Assembly: GCA_039000515.1 (NCBI GenBank)
Contig: JBCFYV010001001.1
Coordinates: 2,331,889 to 2,395,888 of the forward strand
Reading direction: 5' to 3'
From: Timema cristinae
Taxonomy: Eukaryota > Arthropoda > Insecta > Phasmatodea > Timematidae
Length of the DNA: 64,000 bases
The notes under the pieces were generated by a model that did no database searches, was not told the DNA's origin, and saw nothing but the letters and a program-made list of their open reading frames with translations. A program made the translations under genes and the position numbers. Position 1 is the stretch's first letter. The number at the start of each line of letters is the position of its first letter. Below are positions 9,401 to 21,482 of the stretch, in pieces.

Positions 9401-9682
9401 ATTATTATTATTATTATTAGCACCGCGTCTTACTACCCATTCGGGTTATACGCACTTACGCTAATGTATAATGGTAGGTGATTGTGAGATGAAATGAAGG
9501 ACCTACAGTTTAACGTGGAATCCGAACCACGGTGGCGGCCTGGCATTCCCCACATTCACAATATGTCTTGTCAGAGGTGAAGGAAGGGTTTGGTAATCAG
9601 ATAAATCTTTGCCGGGACCGAGGATTGAACCCCGGCCGCCAGCATAGAAGCCTGACACCTTACCCTAGACCACCAGGTCACC
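9401..9682 (-). mobile_element. SINE family A, full length (A4), in T1
   Basis: Complete from (ATT)n to the tRNA-like head ending 'ccaccaggtcacc'. Perfect 12-bp target duplication CATAGCAACAAT at 9389-9400 and 9683-9694. It sits in the central region of the T1 MITE. Confidence 0.92.
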
Positions 9683-9838
9683 CATAGCAACAATAACAAC
9701 AATTTTTAAATCAAGAAAGAACGTTGCCATTAAATTTAAGGACACCCTTGACAGATATTTAATAACTGTTGATATCACCATGTGAATAAAATTTAACTCT
9801 CTGTTTCTACTGAAGCAATATTTGATTTATTTTAACAA

Positions 9839-9839
<1 letters not shown>

Positions 9840-9884
<45 letters not shown>

Positions 9885-10022
9885 GCACCACGTCTTACTA
9901 CCCATTCGGGTTATACGCACTTACGCTAATGTGTAATGGTAGTGTGATTGTGAGATGAAATGAAGGACCTACAGTTTAACGTGGAATCCGAACCACGGTA
10001 GAGGCCTGGCATTCCCCACATT
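9840..10022 (-). mobile_element. SINE family A, 5'-truncated (A5), in T1
   Basis: Only the 3' half is present; it stops at 'ggcattccccacatt'. Target duplication ATTTTAACAAA at 9829-9839 and 10023-10033. This is a second, independent insertion into the same T1 copy. Confidence 0.9.
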
Positions 10023-10299
10023 ATTTTAACAAAAAAAAGTTTTGCAATAAAAAGTGCAAAACTAACCTTAACTCGTTTTCTCTCCACTCCCCAGAAAATA
10101 TTATAACATGGTGACGTAAGAAGAAGAGTTTTTTTTGTAGTTACCAAAACTCTTTTTGTTTATTCGCCATCGCAAATGGTAAACAAGCTACATTACATAT
10201 TGTGTGGTAAAGAATATGGACTACTTTACTTATTTACTTTAACATCTCTAGTAAAGTAATATATATTATATTATTATATAATATAATGTACTGTATATA

Positions 10300-10650
10300 C
10301 TTGGAGAGCTTTTAAGTGTGGTGTTGGAGAAGACTTGAGAAGATTGGGTGGACAGACAGCTTGCTAAATTAAGTTCTACGAAGAGTGGTGGAAAAGAGAG
10401 AACCATTTTGGACGTGATTCTTCGTTACAGATAAAGCTGGATTGGATACATCCTTAAGAAGGAACTGTCTTCTGCACGAAGTCACAGACGGAAAGGTTGA
10501 GTTAAAGAGGGGCTTAGGAGAATTAAAATATTAGCTGAATTTAGGGAAAGAAGAACATTCTGTGAACTCAGGGAGGAGGCAGAGAACAGAGAACATTGTC
10601 GGTCTAAGTTCACTGACAAAAGGAATGGACCTGTCGTAAGACAGAACACC

Positions 10651-10655
<5 letters not shown>
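10300..10655 (+). pseudogene. LINE ORF2 C-terminal remnant
   Basis: Conceptual translation with stops and shifts gives EEWWKREPFW, LRRNCLLHEVTDGKVELKRG and, near the end, GPVVRQNT, the conserved C-terminal tail of an insect non-LTR retrotransposon polyprotein (after the reverse transcriptase). It ends at an (ATA)n tract, as expected for a LINE 3' end. A second copy of the same region is at 58455-58735. Confidence 0.8.
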
Positions 10656-10688
<33 letters not shown>

Positions 10689-10739
10689 TCATCCACACCT
10701 CAAATTATGATATATAGAGAAATATACACTAGGGGACAA

Positions 10740-11080
10740 GGAAATCATAGAAAAGGGGGTCTGGGCCCCTTGAAATTTCATATAATCCCCTATGGGAGTC
10801 CATATACACCCATTAAACTTTTATTGGCCAAAGGTATATAGTAATTTTTTCTAGTGGACCCTTTCTAGAAAAATTAGCTTTCTACGCTATTGCTAGTGGC
10901 TCATTGCAGCGTTAGATGCAAGTTATCGCGTTAAAATTGGTTTTTTTTTCTGAACACATTTTGTCCCCCACTTCCTTCCTTGCGCAGTTTCTAGTTGAAG
11001 TAAGGGTTAGAGTTATGGGGGGGAAGAGCGATGACGTCACCGTGTATGGGTTGGCTACAGACAAAGGAAAAGAAGAGATA
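10740..11080. other. Non-coding, nothing firmly recognised
   Basis: Holds short open frames on both strands around 10912-11155, with no family resemblance I can name. GGGGGGGAAGAGCGATGACG near 11017 is a local GC-rich island. Confidence 0.35.
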
Positions 11081-11880
11081 GGTCTACACAGCTCTAAGGG
11101 AGTTCCTCTACGCTTCTTGAGCCAGGTTGGTTCCTTGGGCACTGGAGACCGCTAGTTGCAGTGTCAGTGAGTTTCCAAGGTGGCGGTCCAAACAACATAG
11201 TTCAGGCACCATCGTACCGCCCCAACTCACCCTCTCACCCCCTTTCAAAGAACAAACCTTTTTACACAAGTAACTAGTTAATGGAATTTTACTATTATTA
11301 TTATTATTATTAGCACCGCGTCTTACTACCCGTTCGGGTTATACGCTCTTACGCTAATGTGTAATGGTAGGGTGATTATGAGATGAAATGAAGGACCTAC
11401 AGTTTAACGTGGAATCCGAACCACGGTGGAGGCCTGGCATTCCCCACATTCACAAGATAACTTGTCAGAGGTGAAGGAAGGGTTTGGAAATCAGATAAAT
11501 CTGTGCCGGGACTGAGGATTGAACCCCGGCCGCCAGCATAGAAGTCTGACACCTTACCCCTAGACCACCAGGTCACCAATTTTACTATTATTTACAACTA
11601 GGCAATTTGCAAACATTCCCTTGAACAGAATAAAAAAAAACATTGTATTCCAAGGTTTTTTTTTTTTTTGTAATTTGCAGTCTGAGTAAGCTCGTTTGGG
11701 AGGTGGGTCTATAGGAAAGCTGGTCGATTATTTGGGAGGTGGGTCTATATGAAAGCTGGTTGATTGACACTTAAAGGAAATTTTTGTTTGTCCATTAGTA
11801 AAACCATCTTTAAAGTGAATTTTTTTTTTTAACCTGCTTGATAGCGATGTTGTCACTTGGCGTTGCACGTAACGATCCTC
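11080..11880. repeat. Dispersed repeat F, split by a SINE
   Basis: Parallels 42480-43180. Both contain, in order, 'ttcttgagc/ccttgagcactgg', TTGCAGTnnCAGTG, then an A-run near 'acattgtattc', 'gtaatttgcagt', 'cgtttg', 'gattgacac' and 'ttaaagtgaa'. Each copy was hit independently by a family A SINE at a different point. The family is unidentified. Confidence 0.6.
11298..11577 (-). mobile_element. SINE family A, full length (A6)
   Basis: Head to tail complete. Target duplication AATTTTACTATTA at 11285-11297 and 11578-11590. The open frame on the minus strand at 11397-11579 is the translated SINE and not a gene. Confidence 0.92.
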
Positions 11881-12274
11881 GTGTTTAAGCTATCCTAAAA
11901 ACGCGCGACCATCCTAACCGGGAGGCTGTGTAAGTATTTGCTGTAATGTTGTTTGTAGGCTTGTCTCAAAGTTCAGGTATAGATTGGTATAGCCCTGACT
12001 TCACGTTTTCTACAGGATCGAACTTAAAGGAACTCTTTAGGCCATTGAGCGTAATTTTAAGCTAAACTTTTATTTCACCCTGTTCCTTGAGCTTAGCCCG
12101 AGTCCTGCAACTTTAAACTGAATATTAAAATACCTACGGAATTATATATAAAGAGGTAAGGGGAGCTGTAGGTGCTATGAGTTTTAAAATCCACTGTACC
12201 AAGCTATTGTTCAATTATCACAAGAAGGAATTTTTAGAAAATACAAACTACTTTTTTTTGCAGTCAACATTGTT
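11881..12274. other. Non-coding, nothing recognised
   Basis: Mixed-composition sequence between repeat F and a SINE. No repeat, exon or RNA gene could be supported. Confidence 0.4.
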
Positions 12275-12527
12275 TTATTCTAAGCACTGCATCTTACTAC
12301 CCGTTTGGATTATACGCCTATTTACTAATTACATTAACGTGTTAGGGATTAGGAAGGTTGAATTTAGCAGACGTGTACCCGCATTTGTATGGAGGAAGAA
12401 TGAAAAGCCATTTACGAAAAATCACCCTTAATACACCCGACCGGGATTGAACTCCGATATCCCCGTCTTCGGCAGTCTAGTAAATTGCGAGAATAGCGCT
12501 ATAGAACATTCGGCCACGGAAGCGGGC
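12275..12527 (-). mobile_element. SINE family B (B-II head)
   Basis: Tail 'agcactgcatcttactacccg' at the left, tRNA-like head at the right. Target duplication GTCAACATTGTT at 12263-12274 and 12528-12539. Confidence 0.9.
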
Positions 12528-12544
12528 GTCAACATTGTTAACAT

Positions 12545-12740
12545 GCTATTATGTTATTTGTTTTTTATAAGTATTGCTAATATAATCATAAGGGGCAGCT
12601 TCAGATAATAATATAACATTACCTGACGTATGAATACGTGAGAATAGAGCTAGTAACTTTTCGAGCAACCACCATAAGTTTCTTTCCATGAAAATTGGTA
12701 CTGTATATCAGTTTCCCTCGTGACCATTAGTCGGAGGATG
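12545..12740 (+). mobile_element. MITE-like repeat, family T3
   Basis: Contains 'gcagcttcagataataatataac', TTGACGTATGAATACG equivalent ('cctgacgtatgaatacgtg') and 'gctagtaacttttcgagc'. It is the same order as at 23150-23350. Confidence 0.6.
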
Positions 12741-12974
12741 TCCCGGTATATACCAGTTGGTTTTCTCCGGTATTTAGAGTCCCAACTCACGTCCTCTGGT
12801 TGTCAGGAACACGCGAGATAAATCACAGCTTCATGACCTGCACTGGTTCTGTCAAGTGAGATATGAAACCTTCTGGCGGGAGGGGGTGAGACGACACGTG
12901 CTGTTGCACTGAATCACCTCTGAGGTAATTGTGGCTCGTCTGAAGGAAATATTTATAACTTCGCCCTCTGTCGG

Positions 12975-13140
12975 TTAAGGTCATTCAACAATTAAAATTA
13001 ATAAGATTTTTTTTTAGTTTTTAAAATATTGGCAAGGAACTTAACATAGATGGGGTTGAGGGGTTATCTTGGAAAGCAGCAATGTCTCAGTCTATTCCAG
13101 CAACACCAATCAGATGATAAAGCAGGCGTCCGCTTGGACT
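12975..13140. repeat. Dispersed repeat shared with 3965-4160
   Basis: Second copy of the unidentified family described at 3965; it abuts a family C SINE remnant. Confidence 0.5.
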
Positions 13141-13250
13141 TAACTTGAATCTAGAACAGTCATAACATACAGCCCCCAGATCAACCATGCCGATAATTGA
13201 ACCTGGGACCCTTAGCTCAGTAGACAGACACACTACCGACTGAGCTAAGG
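13141..13250 (-). mobile_element. SINE family C head, 3'-truncated
   Basis: Minus strand shows CCTTAGCTCAGTCGG (A box region) and GGTCCCAGGTTCAATTATCG (B box region), a tRNA-derived head. A T2 MITE is inserted immediately at its 5' edge. Confidence 0.75.
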
Positions 13251-13424
13251 TACAGTAGCCCCATGGTTTCTTTGGTGCTGACTGACAGCTGCTAAACACA
13301 TGTTTTTGCAGATCATTTGGTTTGGCGTGTAGGGATACATAATTTGGTTTGGTAACTTTTAAAAGCCGTCAGCTGTCAGCTGTAAGCTGTCAGTCAGCAC
13401 CAGAGAAGCCATGGGGCTACTGTA
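13251..13424. mobile_element. MITE family T2, 174 bp
   Basis: Inverted termini TACAGTAGCCCCATGG at the left and CCATGGGGCTACTGTA at the right, with subterminal TTTGGTGCTGACTGACAGCT matched by its inverse. Copies at 17578-17800 and 47935-48151. A TA target duplication is possible, but is not distinguishable from the termini. Confidence 0.9.
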
Positions 13425-13640
13425 TCTGACAATGATTAACGATCAGAATTTTTGACTACTGACACTGACGACGTTGTGTTGGCAGCAGTGCCAGGGTACG
13501 GGCAAGGCTTGTATTTTGTTTGTTATTTATTTTAGATGTAGGCGTTTATAATATGTACCTATAGGTGCTGGCTTCGATCCCCGATGCTTCCAAATTGTGA
13601 AGCAGTGAGCAAATAGGCATATGTTTTAAATGTTTTAAAT

Positions 13641-13890
13641 GCTCTTTGGTGGCTGCATGATCAAGGCGCTACTCTAGCAGTAGACTAGATTGCCGATGAT
13701 GGGATGATTAAGGTTCGAATCTCGGTGGGTGTAATGAAGGTGGTTTTCCCTAAATGTTTTCTTTTCCACTTTCTCTCTACGCAAATGTTGTTAAAAGTCT
13801 TTAAATATAACCTTCCTACTCCTTAAAACCATTTGCATAATTAGTACTTAAGTGTATAACTCGATGGGTAGTAAGACGGGTGATAAAAAG
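13641..13890 (+). mobile_element. SINE family B
   Basis: Head 'ctctttggtggctgcatgatc', B box GGTTCGAATCTCGG, and tail 'aactcgatgggtagtaagacg'. Confidence 0.85.
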
Positions 13891-14039
13891 TATAAAATTA
13901 AAGTAGATATTAACTCCTTATTTTCATGTAGAAGACGATATATAGTTTTCTTCGTGTATTTCTTAAATAAATGTGAACATAAAAACACGTTTTAAAAATG
14001 ATCTCTATTTGAATATTTGATATCACTTATCAATTTAAT

Positions 14040-14260
14040 GTGACACTTCCATAAACTATCAGTGCTGCTAACAGTATAAACTTCATAGGAAGAGTCTTAT
14101 TTGACAGCTAGAAAAGTTAGTAAATCTACAGTCACATATTCATACGTCAGGTCATGTGATCTACAGCTGCCACTTTTTATTGGTAGTATCAATATCCATA
14201 AAATAACACTAATAATATAGTAAAAAGTTTTCAATTTCGTCCTTTAAAAAAATGAATTTT
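14040..14260 (-). mobile_element. MITE-like repeat, family T3
   Basis: Reverse orientation copy: 'aggaagagtcttatttgacagc', 'tattcatacgtcaggtcatg', 'gcagctg'-like block, then 'aataatatagtaaaaag'. Confidence 0.65.
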
Positions 14261-14375
14261 TGTAAAAAGCGCTTCCTATTAAAGTTGTACTGTGACGCAC
14301 GGAGTCCAGTCAAACCAACCAGATGGATAAATATAATAAAATGTGACATAAACAAATGGGAGGGAGGTTCCACCC

Positions 14376-14378
<3 letters not shown>

Positions 14379-14444
<66 letters not shown>
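14379..14444. repeat. (TG)n microsatellite
   Basis: Uninterrupted TG dinucleotide run of about 65 bases, likely polymorphic. Confidence 0.98.
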
Positions 14445-14445
<1 letters not shown>

Positions 14446-14891
14446 ATTCTAACAACGTTCACAAAGACGGTCGGTATTGGTGTGACAGTTTGTTAAACCT
14501 CTCCTTATATGGAGTCGATGCCAGCAGGCGGTCATAAACGAACCACTTCTTCGTGAAAGTACCACGACCGAACGTTAACAGTCGGTCTAGGACAACTAGA
14601 GTGAATAAAGTCTCTAGGGTTGGATACTTTTAACATCAATGAGAAAGAAAAAAAAATCGTTTGCAAAACATCTACGTTGTAAAATAAAATTTTATATGTA
14701 AAAAAAATATCAAAGATTCTTTTTAAAAAATATTAAATAAGAGAGATACAAATACATTTTTAAAATTAAGAGATTAAAAAATTTAAAATCATCACAGGTT
14801 CGCGGTTTTCTGCATGATTTATTTGACAACAGTGAACTTTGGATCAGTTTAAAAGCTTTTTTCATTTTAAAATAATTCGTTTTTTTTTTTT

Positions 14892-15121
14892 ACCTGCTTC
14901 AGTGGTCGCATGGTCTAAGACGTCACTCTCGTGTTAAACTAGACTGCCTTTGGTGAGGAGATAGGCTTTTGAGGTTTTTTCCTCCAAAATGACTTGTCAC
15001 TCTGTCTTCACGAGAATACGGGTACACTTCATCTAAATTCAAGCTTCCACTTTCTTAACTAATTAACGTAATTAATACATATACGTATTACCAGAATAGG
15101 TAGAAAGACGCGTTGCTAAAA
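14892..15121 (+). mobile_element. SINE family B
   Basis: Head 'gcttcagtggtcgcatggtctaag'. The B box is decayed and the tail ends 'gacgcgttgctaaaa'. Confidence 0.75.
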
Positions 15122-16433
15122 AATAAGTTTTAATGTTGTTATACTTTAAAATACGGTAAAATGGTTTCACTGCTCTAAATTCCACGTTTTTTTTAAAAAA
15201 ATTATCGTACAGAAAAACGCACACAAAATTAAGTCTGATTAGATCTTTATTACTTACCTAAGTAATGCACTATTCGAGGGTTGAAACGGGGTCTTTAAAG
15301 AGTTTTAAACGCAAACTTGACTTAAAAAAATAATTTAACCCTAAAATGTATTATAAAACTCGACTTTTCAGAATATTTTGACCCTGAATTTTTGTGAAAA
15401 CCATTTTCCTATAGGCCTATAGTATGCATTCCGGAGATGGATAAAAAATAAAACCTTATACCACATTTTGGTAGTGGATGATTGATGAAAATTACTTTAT
15501 TTCTTACATAACATAGCTCCGATACATTATAGTATCTCTCAGAGATAAAATCATGTATTCTCAACTGCTGTTATTGAGACAATTTTATGACTTTTTTTTC
15601 ATGTTTGTGGGTTACTTGAATGTATAATCATAGCCACATAATATAAGAAATATTTTAACTTTAGACTGAGAACACAAGCTATGTGTTTTGTTTTTAAATG
15701 CTACATTTGTTTGTAAAACGTTCTCTTATAAGCTATGAAATATTAACATAATTACAATAGTTATTATTTCACACTATACAAATATTTTTTTTTTTAAAGT
15801 AAATTATATAAGTGCCTAACACACATGATATTCATTTGGCCTAAAGTAATTTGGTTTAAAATGGATTACGATTTTAAAATAATACCTTGTTAAGTTTACC
15901 GAAAGTCAGTTGGCCTAGAGTAGCTTGGACTATTTTAGGCCAAATAACGTGTTCTAAAAAAAAACTCCTAAACGATCTTGACTATTTTTGAGGCCAAATA
16001 TGCTTGTGTTTAATTCCTTTTTTTAAGTGCACTTGTGCCACTCTTGCTATCAATGTGAACGTATCATTACTGTTTAGCGCAATATAGACAACAGAGATAA
16101 GGGAGTGACCATCATTTGGACGACGCCCTTAATAAAAGCATGTATTCCCTCCCGTTCTGTCTCTCTCTGTCTCTCTATTTATCTCTATCTCTCTCCCTTC
16201 TATTGACCTCGCACAATGCAGCGGTTCATATTCTAAGATTAGCCGCTAACCAGGTGGGACCAATCGCCGTTGAAGTCAGGAAAATATCATGCTTGCTCGT
16301 TAGAGGTTGTGACCCGGTTAAAGATTTCTTCCTCTCGATCCAAATCTGGAAGAATAAATTATAACAAGGGATGTCAAACTCTATTCCTCTTTTTCCACTC
16401 GATCCTTACTACTTATCGAAACAATCGAGACTA
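15122..16433. other. Non-coding, nothing recognised
   Basis: AT-rich, with a pyrimidine run (CTCT)n at 16159-16195. No exon or named repeat could be supported. Confidence 0.45.
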
Positions 16434-16694
16434 ACTTCGGTGGCCGACATGGTCTAAGGACGTCATTCCCGCAATAGATTGGAATTTTAATAACGGGGAG
16501 ATCTGGGTTCGAATCTTGGTCGGGTCTCCTGAGGGTTTTTTTTGTTCCAAAATGGTTTTCCACTTTTCTTCTACGCAAATATGGGTACACTTTCTATATA
16601 TATATAATAACTTTCCTAACACCTTAAATCATTAGTGTAGTTAGTACATAAGCGTATAATCCGAACTGATGGTAAGACGCGGTGTTAAAAAAAA
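16434..16694 (+). mobile_element. SINE family B
   Basis: Head 'cttcggtggccgacatggtctaag', B box GGTTCGAATCTTGG and tail 'aactgatggtaagacgcggtg'. Minus-strand open frames over it are SINE translations. Confidence 0.88.
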
Positions 16695-17577
16695 CACGAG
16701 TTAAACAACTAGAAATAATAAAATAAAAATATTGGAATATAAATAACATTGACAATTTCTTGGAGGAAGATTTGAAAGCCGCTTCGGTTTGACACAATAT
16801 TACGAATTCACATTTTGTACGAAATATGTGCCATTCACAAACGTTTTTTAATAAATTTTTTTAAGAATGACACCCGGACTTGAAGATCAAACACGAAACA
16901 TTTGGCTTACACCTGTATAAGGAAAGAAAAAAGATGTCACAGTTCGTAAACACTAAGTCAAAATGTTACCATGATAGGGTTGTAATGATATGAAACTATA
17001 CATCTCAATAATTTATTATTCATATCTTTATTCAAAATTACGATATTTTAAATGAAAGCGTGTAGTAAGATTTATTTGTGTTAAGTTGTTAAGTTGCAAG
17101 GTATGGCGATATCCTTCTACGTCTCTGTTTAAAAAAGACAACGCAGTTTTGTGGACAGAAACGCACCTGGATGACCACACCTTTTTTCCTTTAGGAAGCT
17201 TCCGAAGGAAATGTCGCTTGATATACCCTTTCAGGTTACGCATCTCTTCACTTTCCTCCCTGACGAGAAGCCGTGTAACTAGAGTCTATGACATCTTAAT
17301 CTGTGTTCTAAATTTCACATGTCGGGAATTATCATGCATATAACATAATAGTCGGGCTTTAAATAAAATCTACAACGTGTGAAATATCTAGCAAAAAACT
17401 GTTCATCTACCGGTACTTAAAATTAAAATAACTATAAAACACCAGAACTTTTAATTTATAAAATAAGACATCATCTCTTTTTAATTATAATAATACAGAA
17501 CAGCAAGCTTGAACCTAATTCAATCGTTATATCAAATGTCAGCCTAATGGTGGCGTACAAATATTAATATATCAAAC
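16695..17577. other. Non-coding, nothing recognised
   Basis: AT-rich. Overlapping open frames on both strands at 17028-17343 share no family features. Confidence 0.4.
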
Positions 17578-17800
17578 TACAGTAGCCCCATGGCTTCTTT
17601 GGTGCTGACTGACAGTTCATAGCTGACAGCTTTGAAAAGTTATCAGACCAAATTATGTATCCCTACGCTGAACCATATGATCTGAAAAATCATATGTTTA
17701 GCAGCTGTCACTTCTGACGGTCATAATGTAGGTATATACCTAAATGTTGACTGTCAGAAGTCAGCTGTGAGCTGTCAGTCAGCACCAAGGGGCTACTGTA
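17578..17800. mobile_element. MITE family T2
   Basis: TACAGTAGCCCCATGGCTTC at the left, GGGGCTACTGTA at the right. The right terminus has lost the 'aagaagccat' segment. The interior contains the palindrome TAGGTATATACCTA. Confidence 0.9.
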
Positions 17801-17944
17801 GCTCTTTTAAACGTAACAGGGTTACTGATAGCTTTAAGCTTATGGATTTTTTTTATGCATCCATTATTGTTTTCAGCCCGTGGTCTGGGTCACTTTTTTT
17901 TATATTCAAGTCATATATTTTCCACTACCGGCTCGCTAGGCCTG

Positions 17945-18125
17945 TTGTAGCTTCATAATATGCCTTACAATCTAACTTAAGACTAGGACAGGCACATTCA
18001 CAACATCCAGTCCCAGTGTGAGAGGGTAAACCCACATTTCATCAATGATTAAATATCGGCCATGCCGGGAATCGAATCCGGGACTCTTAGCTCGGTAGGC
18101 AGACACTTTACCGAACGAGCTAATG
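17945..18125 (-). mobile_element. SINE family C
   Basis: Minus strand: A-box region TTAGCTCGTTCGG, B box GGATTCGATTCCCGGCATGG, then the body with 'gatgttgtgaatgtgcctgtcc'. The tail is partly lost. Confidence 0.82.
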
Positions 18126-18189
18126 TGGTCGGGTCCATCATACACACTACCTTACAAATAACACGTAGACGTAGGCATATGTTTGTTCT

Positions 18190-18431
18190 ATCACCGCGTC
18201 ACACTACCCGTTCGGATTATATGCTTATGTACTAATTACGCTAATGGTTTTGGGATTAGGAAGGTAATATATAGAGGAAGTGTACTAGCATTTGCGTAGA
18301 GGAATAGTGAAAAAATCATTTCGGGAAAAACTCTATACACCCGACCGCGATTTGAACCTTAATCTCCCCGTCATCGGCAGTCTAGTTTACTGCGAGGGTA
18401 GCGCGTTAGACCATGCAGCCACCGAAGCGGG
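18190..18431 (-). mobile_element. SINE family B
   Basis: 'caccgcgtcacactacccgttcgg' at the left (tail) and 'agaccatgcagccaccgaagcggg' at the right (head). Confidence 0.87.
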
Positions 18432-18689
18432 TAGTAGGCCTATGACCCTAACAGAATGTACCAGGGTAGATTCCTGGTTGAGTATCAGCTATCTTCAAGC
18501 CGAAAGAACTTGGTTTACATTTTCTTGTCAACACGATTTTTCTTTCAATCTTAAATTTTAGTTGGACATTAATCTATTTTCCGGTTTGTTTAACATATTC
18601 CCCCCCTCCCCCCATTTATTTGAGATATTTAATGTACTTTATAAACAGACTGATTATAAATGTAATAAAAATTGCTGAATAAAAGTTTG

Positions 18690-18875
18690 TTTCAGAAAAG
18701 AACCTCATCTGAACGATAGTAAAGCTACTAGGTCTACTTTCACGTATTCATACGCCAAGTCATGTGTTCTGAAGTTGTCGCTTTTGATATTCATACTATC
18801 AATGCTTATAAAATAAGACTGATAATATAGTTAGTGAACTGCCATCAATTTTGGCTACAAAATAAGTGTTTGTAT
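18690..18875 (-). mobile_element. MITE-like repeat, family T3
   Basis: 'cacgtattcatacgccaagtc', 'tcgcttttgat', 'aataagactgataatatag'; same order as at 14040. Confidence 0.65.
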
Positions 18876-19532
18876 TTTCTAAAAGGCCCTTCTTATGAAA
18901 TTTGGACTGTCGCAACTTTGATGATTTAAGGGGGCCGCCTCGGTAAGCGAGAAATTGTTGCACAGACGTTCATTTCTAATGCAATATTTAATTTTATGAA
19001 ATGTTATTTCAAAATAATATGGTTCATGCCAAAATATTATTATTAAAATAAACGGTCTTTGTTATTAAAGTTTCTGACTGCTTGTATAATAAACTGTTAT
19101 TTCGCCAAAGACAAAGGTTGCGAGTTTGTATCGTGTGTGAAATTTGGTTAATACTTTAACCTACGTCTCATAAATCTTGTAGGAGATTCAATTAAACAAT
19201 GGTTTAGGTAAAGCAAACACGAAAAAACCTGTATTTAAGTTTGTGTACGTGTGTGCGACCAACAGAGGATAATTGAACAAGTTGAGGGTTCGGCATGGTT
19301 TTATGATGAACTTGCTGCTCCCACGCATCAGACTACACGCACGACGCACTGATCAATGATCATACATACAACTTTTCCAACACACTCTTTCCTTGGTGTG
19401 AGTTGCTACGCGAATACCGTCAAATTCGTGGAGCAATTTTAACGAGATTAGAACAGGAACATTCTTTGAATCTATGTTGAACGACGTATGTATATTATAG
19501 TTTTTTTTTTCAATAGGGCTGGCCGTTTCTAT
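18876..19532. other. Non-coding, nothing recognised
   Basis: AT-rich sequence with no supported exon or repeat. Confidence 0.4.
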
Positions 19533-19819
19533 TATTTGCACCAACCGCGTCTTACTACCCGTTCGGTTTATACGCACTTACGCTAATGTGTAATGGGTAG
19601 GGTGATTGTGAGATGAAATGGAGGACCTACAGTTTAACGTGGAATCCGAACCACGGTGGAAGCATGGCATTCCCCACATTCACAAGTTGTGATTAATACA
19701 CGTCTTTTAGAGGGGAAGGAAGGTTTGGTAATCAGATGAATTTGTGCCGGGACTGAGGATTGAACCCCGGACCCCCAACACAGAAGCCTGACACCTTACC
19801 CCTAGACCTCCAGGTCACC
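19533..19819 (-). mobile_element. SINE family A, near full length (A7)
   Basis: Complete order on the minus strand, including the subfamily block with TTGTGATTAATACACG. The (ATT)n tail is reduced to a few bases. No convincing target duplication. Confidence 0.85.
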
Positions 19820-20104
19820 GTCTCTAACCGTTTCAAGATGGCGGTTATCAAAGGGTTTTTGATTTAGTGACACTTCTCAGGTGATTTGAATTTAAAATTT
19901 TATCATTCATCAAGTACTTTATAGTATTTAAAAAAAATATTGACATACATTATGAGACTGATAATTATAAGCCACGTGAATATAATGTAATATTAAATAT
20001 ATGTATATCATTAATTTGTTTAACCTATGATTATGGAGGAATATTAACTTAAAATCCAAAGATAAATTTGAAGTAACAAAAATTGCACGGAAGGAACACA
20101 GGCT

Positions 20105-20262
20105 AGTAAATGTACCCACATTTGTGAGGGGAGAGAGTGGAAAATCACCCTGGCAAAAGACATCCTCAGTGCACTCAACCGGGATCCGAACCTCGATCTT
20201 CCCATCATTGGCAGTTATATCAATTTTAAGAGTGACGCCTTAATCCATGGGCCATCGAAGAT
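20105..20262 (-). mobile_element. SINE family B, truncated
   Basis: Starts inside the body ('aatgtacccacatttgtgagggg'). The B box is seen on the minus strand as GGTTCGGATCCC. The 3' tail is missing. Confidence 0.7.
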
Positions 20263-20854
20263 AGTGCTAATATAATTGAAACTATATTATACAATTTAAA
20301 GTCACCTATACCCAATACATAAACTGAAAGCGTACCAATACATATTTTAGTATGCCAATTATTTTAATGACCCTAGCATTGCGTCATTATGTGTAATTTA
20401 ATGCTAATTTGTTATTCTTAGGAAATGTAAAAACGTAGATAATATTTAATCGAGTGGTACAAGAATAAGCAAGTAGGTTATAAGTATCGTTAAAAATGAT
20501 TTGCATTTTGAAAGGAAATAATAATTGTAAAATGTCGTCAAGGGAGCCCTCATTAGTGATGTCCAGCGAAATTGTTTACTTTATAAGGTACATTTTTAAG
20601 GAGTAGGATAGATGTTTAGAAAAAAAAAAATAAAAAAAAAAGTGGTGCTTATGATGTAATAAAAATTAAAAACAAAATACCATTAGTCAGTGGTACCAAG
20701 CATTAAATAACTTTTTTTTTAAATTTAAATTTTAAATATTTTCACTCTAAACTAAAACTGCATATTTTTAAAGATTCGAGGATTTGAATTTAAACTCGAA
20801 ATTCCTAAACAAAATTAAGATTTGCATTTTTAAAATATTAGATTCGACCGAGTT
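20263..20854. other. Non-coding, nothing recognised
   Basis: Very AT-rich, with several A-runs. Confidence 0.4.
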
Positions 20855-21028
20855 CTACATATAAACCAACTAAAATTTATAACAAGACACAACGACCAGC
20901 TCTTATAACAGTTCTTTTATTAGTGCGAAAGAGGGAAACCCACATTTTACCAACGATATATTTTTCGTTCGTACCGGGAATCGAACTCGGGACCCCTTAT
21001 CAGACACGCTACTGTCCGAGTTAAAGTC
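20855..21028 (-). mobile_element. SINE family C, decayed
   Basis: Minus strand: B box GAGTTCGATTCCCGGTACG and the body 'gtgggtttccctctttcgcac'. Confidence 0.72.
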
Positions 21029-21112
21029 GGACTAGCACTCACAGTAGACTGGATTGCCGGTGATAGAAAAATCGAGTTTTGAATCCCAGTCGGGTGTAGT
21101 AAAGGTTCCCTC
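21029..21112 (+). mobile_element. SINE family B, head fragment
   Basis: 'ctcacagtagactggattgccgg', then 'gaatcccagtcgggtgtagt'. Confidence 0.6.
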
Positions 21113-21305
21113 CCCTCCGAATGGCCCCCATAAATATTCCCCCTAAATGGTCATCCACAAAGTGTCTCCCCCCCCCCCAAATGATTCCCTAAAATTGTAC
21201 CACCCAAATCCAAAGGTCCTCCCCAAATGGTCCTCCCCAGATGGTCCTCCCCAAAGTGTCGCCCCTAAAGTGTCCCCCCCAAAGTGTCCCCCCAACGCAA
21301 ATGAC
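21113..21305. repeat. C-rich degenerate short tandem repeat
   Basis: Iterates of about 16-17 bases such as AAATGGTCCTCCCC and AAAGTGTCCCCCC. Open frames over it on both strands are compositional. Confidence 0.7.
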
Positions 21306-21406
21306 TCCACATTTATTCTCTTTAGCTTTACCTTCTCCAAACCTAATCAAGACACAGTGCACACACAAATGTTAAGCGGTTTCACCTCTCTTTCTCTCTC
21401 TCTCTT

Positions 21407-21414
21407 TATATATA

Positions 21415-21451
<37 letters not shown>
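21407..21451. repeat. (TA)n microsatellite
   Basis: TA run preceded by a (CT)n tract. Confidence 0.95.
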
Positions 21452-21457
<6 letters not shown>

Positions 21458-21482
21458 ACCGTAACATGTGGGGCCCATTTAA

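Larger units (their letters stand above)
9240..10095. mobile_element. Long-TIR MITE, family T1, with two SINE insertions
   Basis: Non-coding element whose first part ('gtagggaac...tttttgta...' to 'attttcttc') is the inverted repeat of its last part ('aatttaactctctg...' through 'agttttgcaataaaaa' to 'accttaa'). The centre holds 'tgatatttgtcatg' and, inverted, 'gacagatatttaataactg'. SINEs at 9401-9682 and 9840-10022 account for the excess length. Other copies: 26692, 43917, 55118, 59333 and part at 36618. Confidence 0.75.
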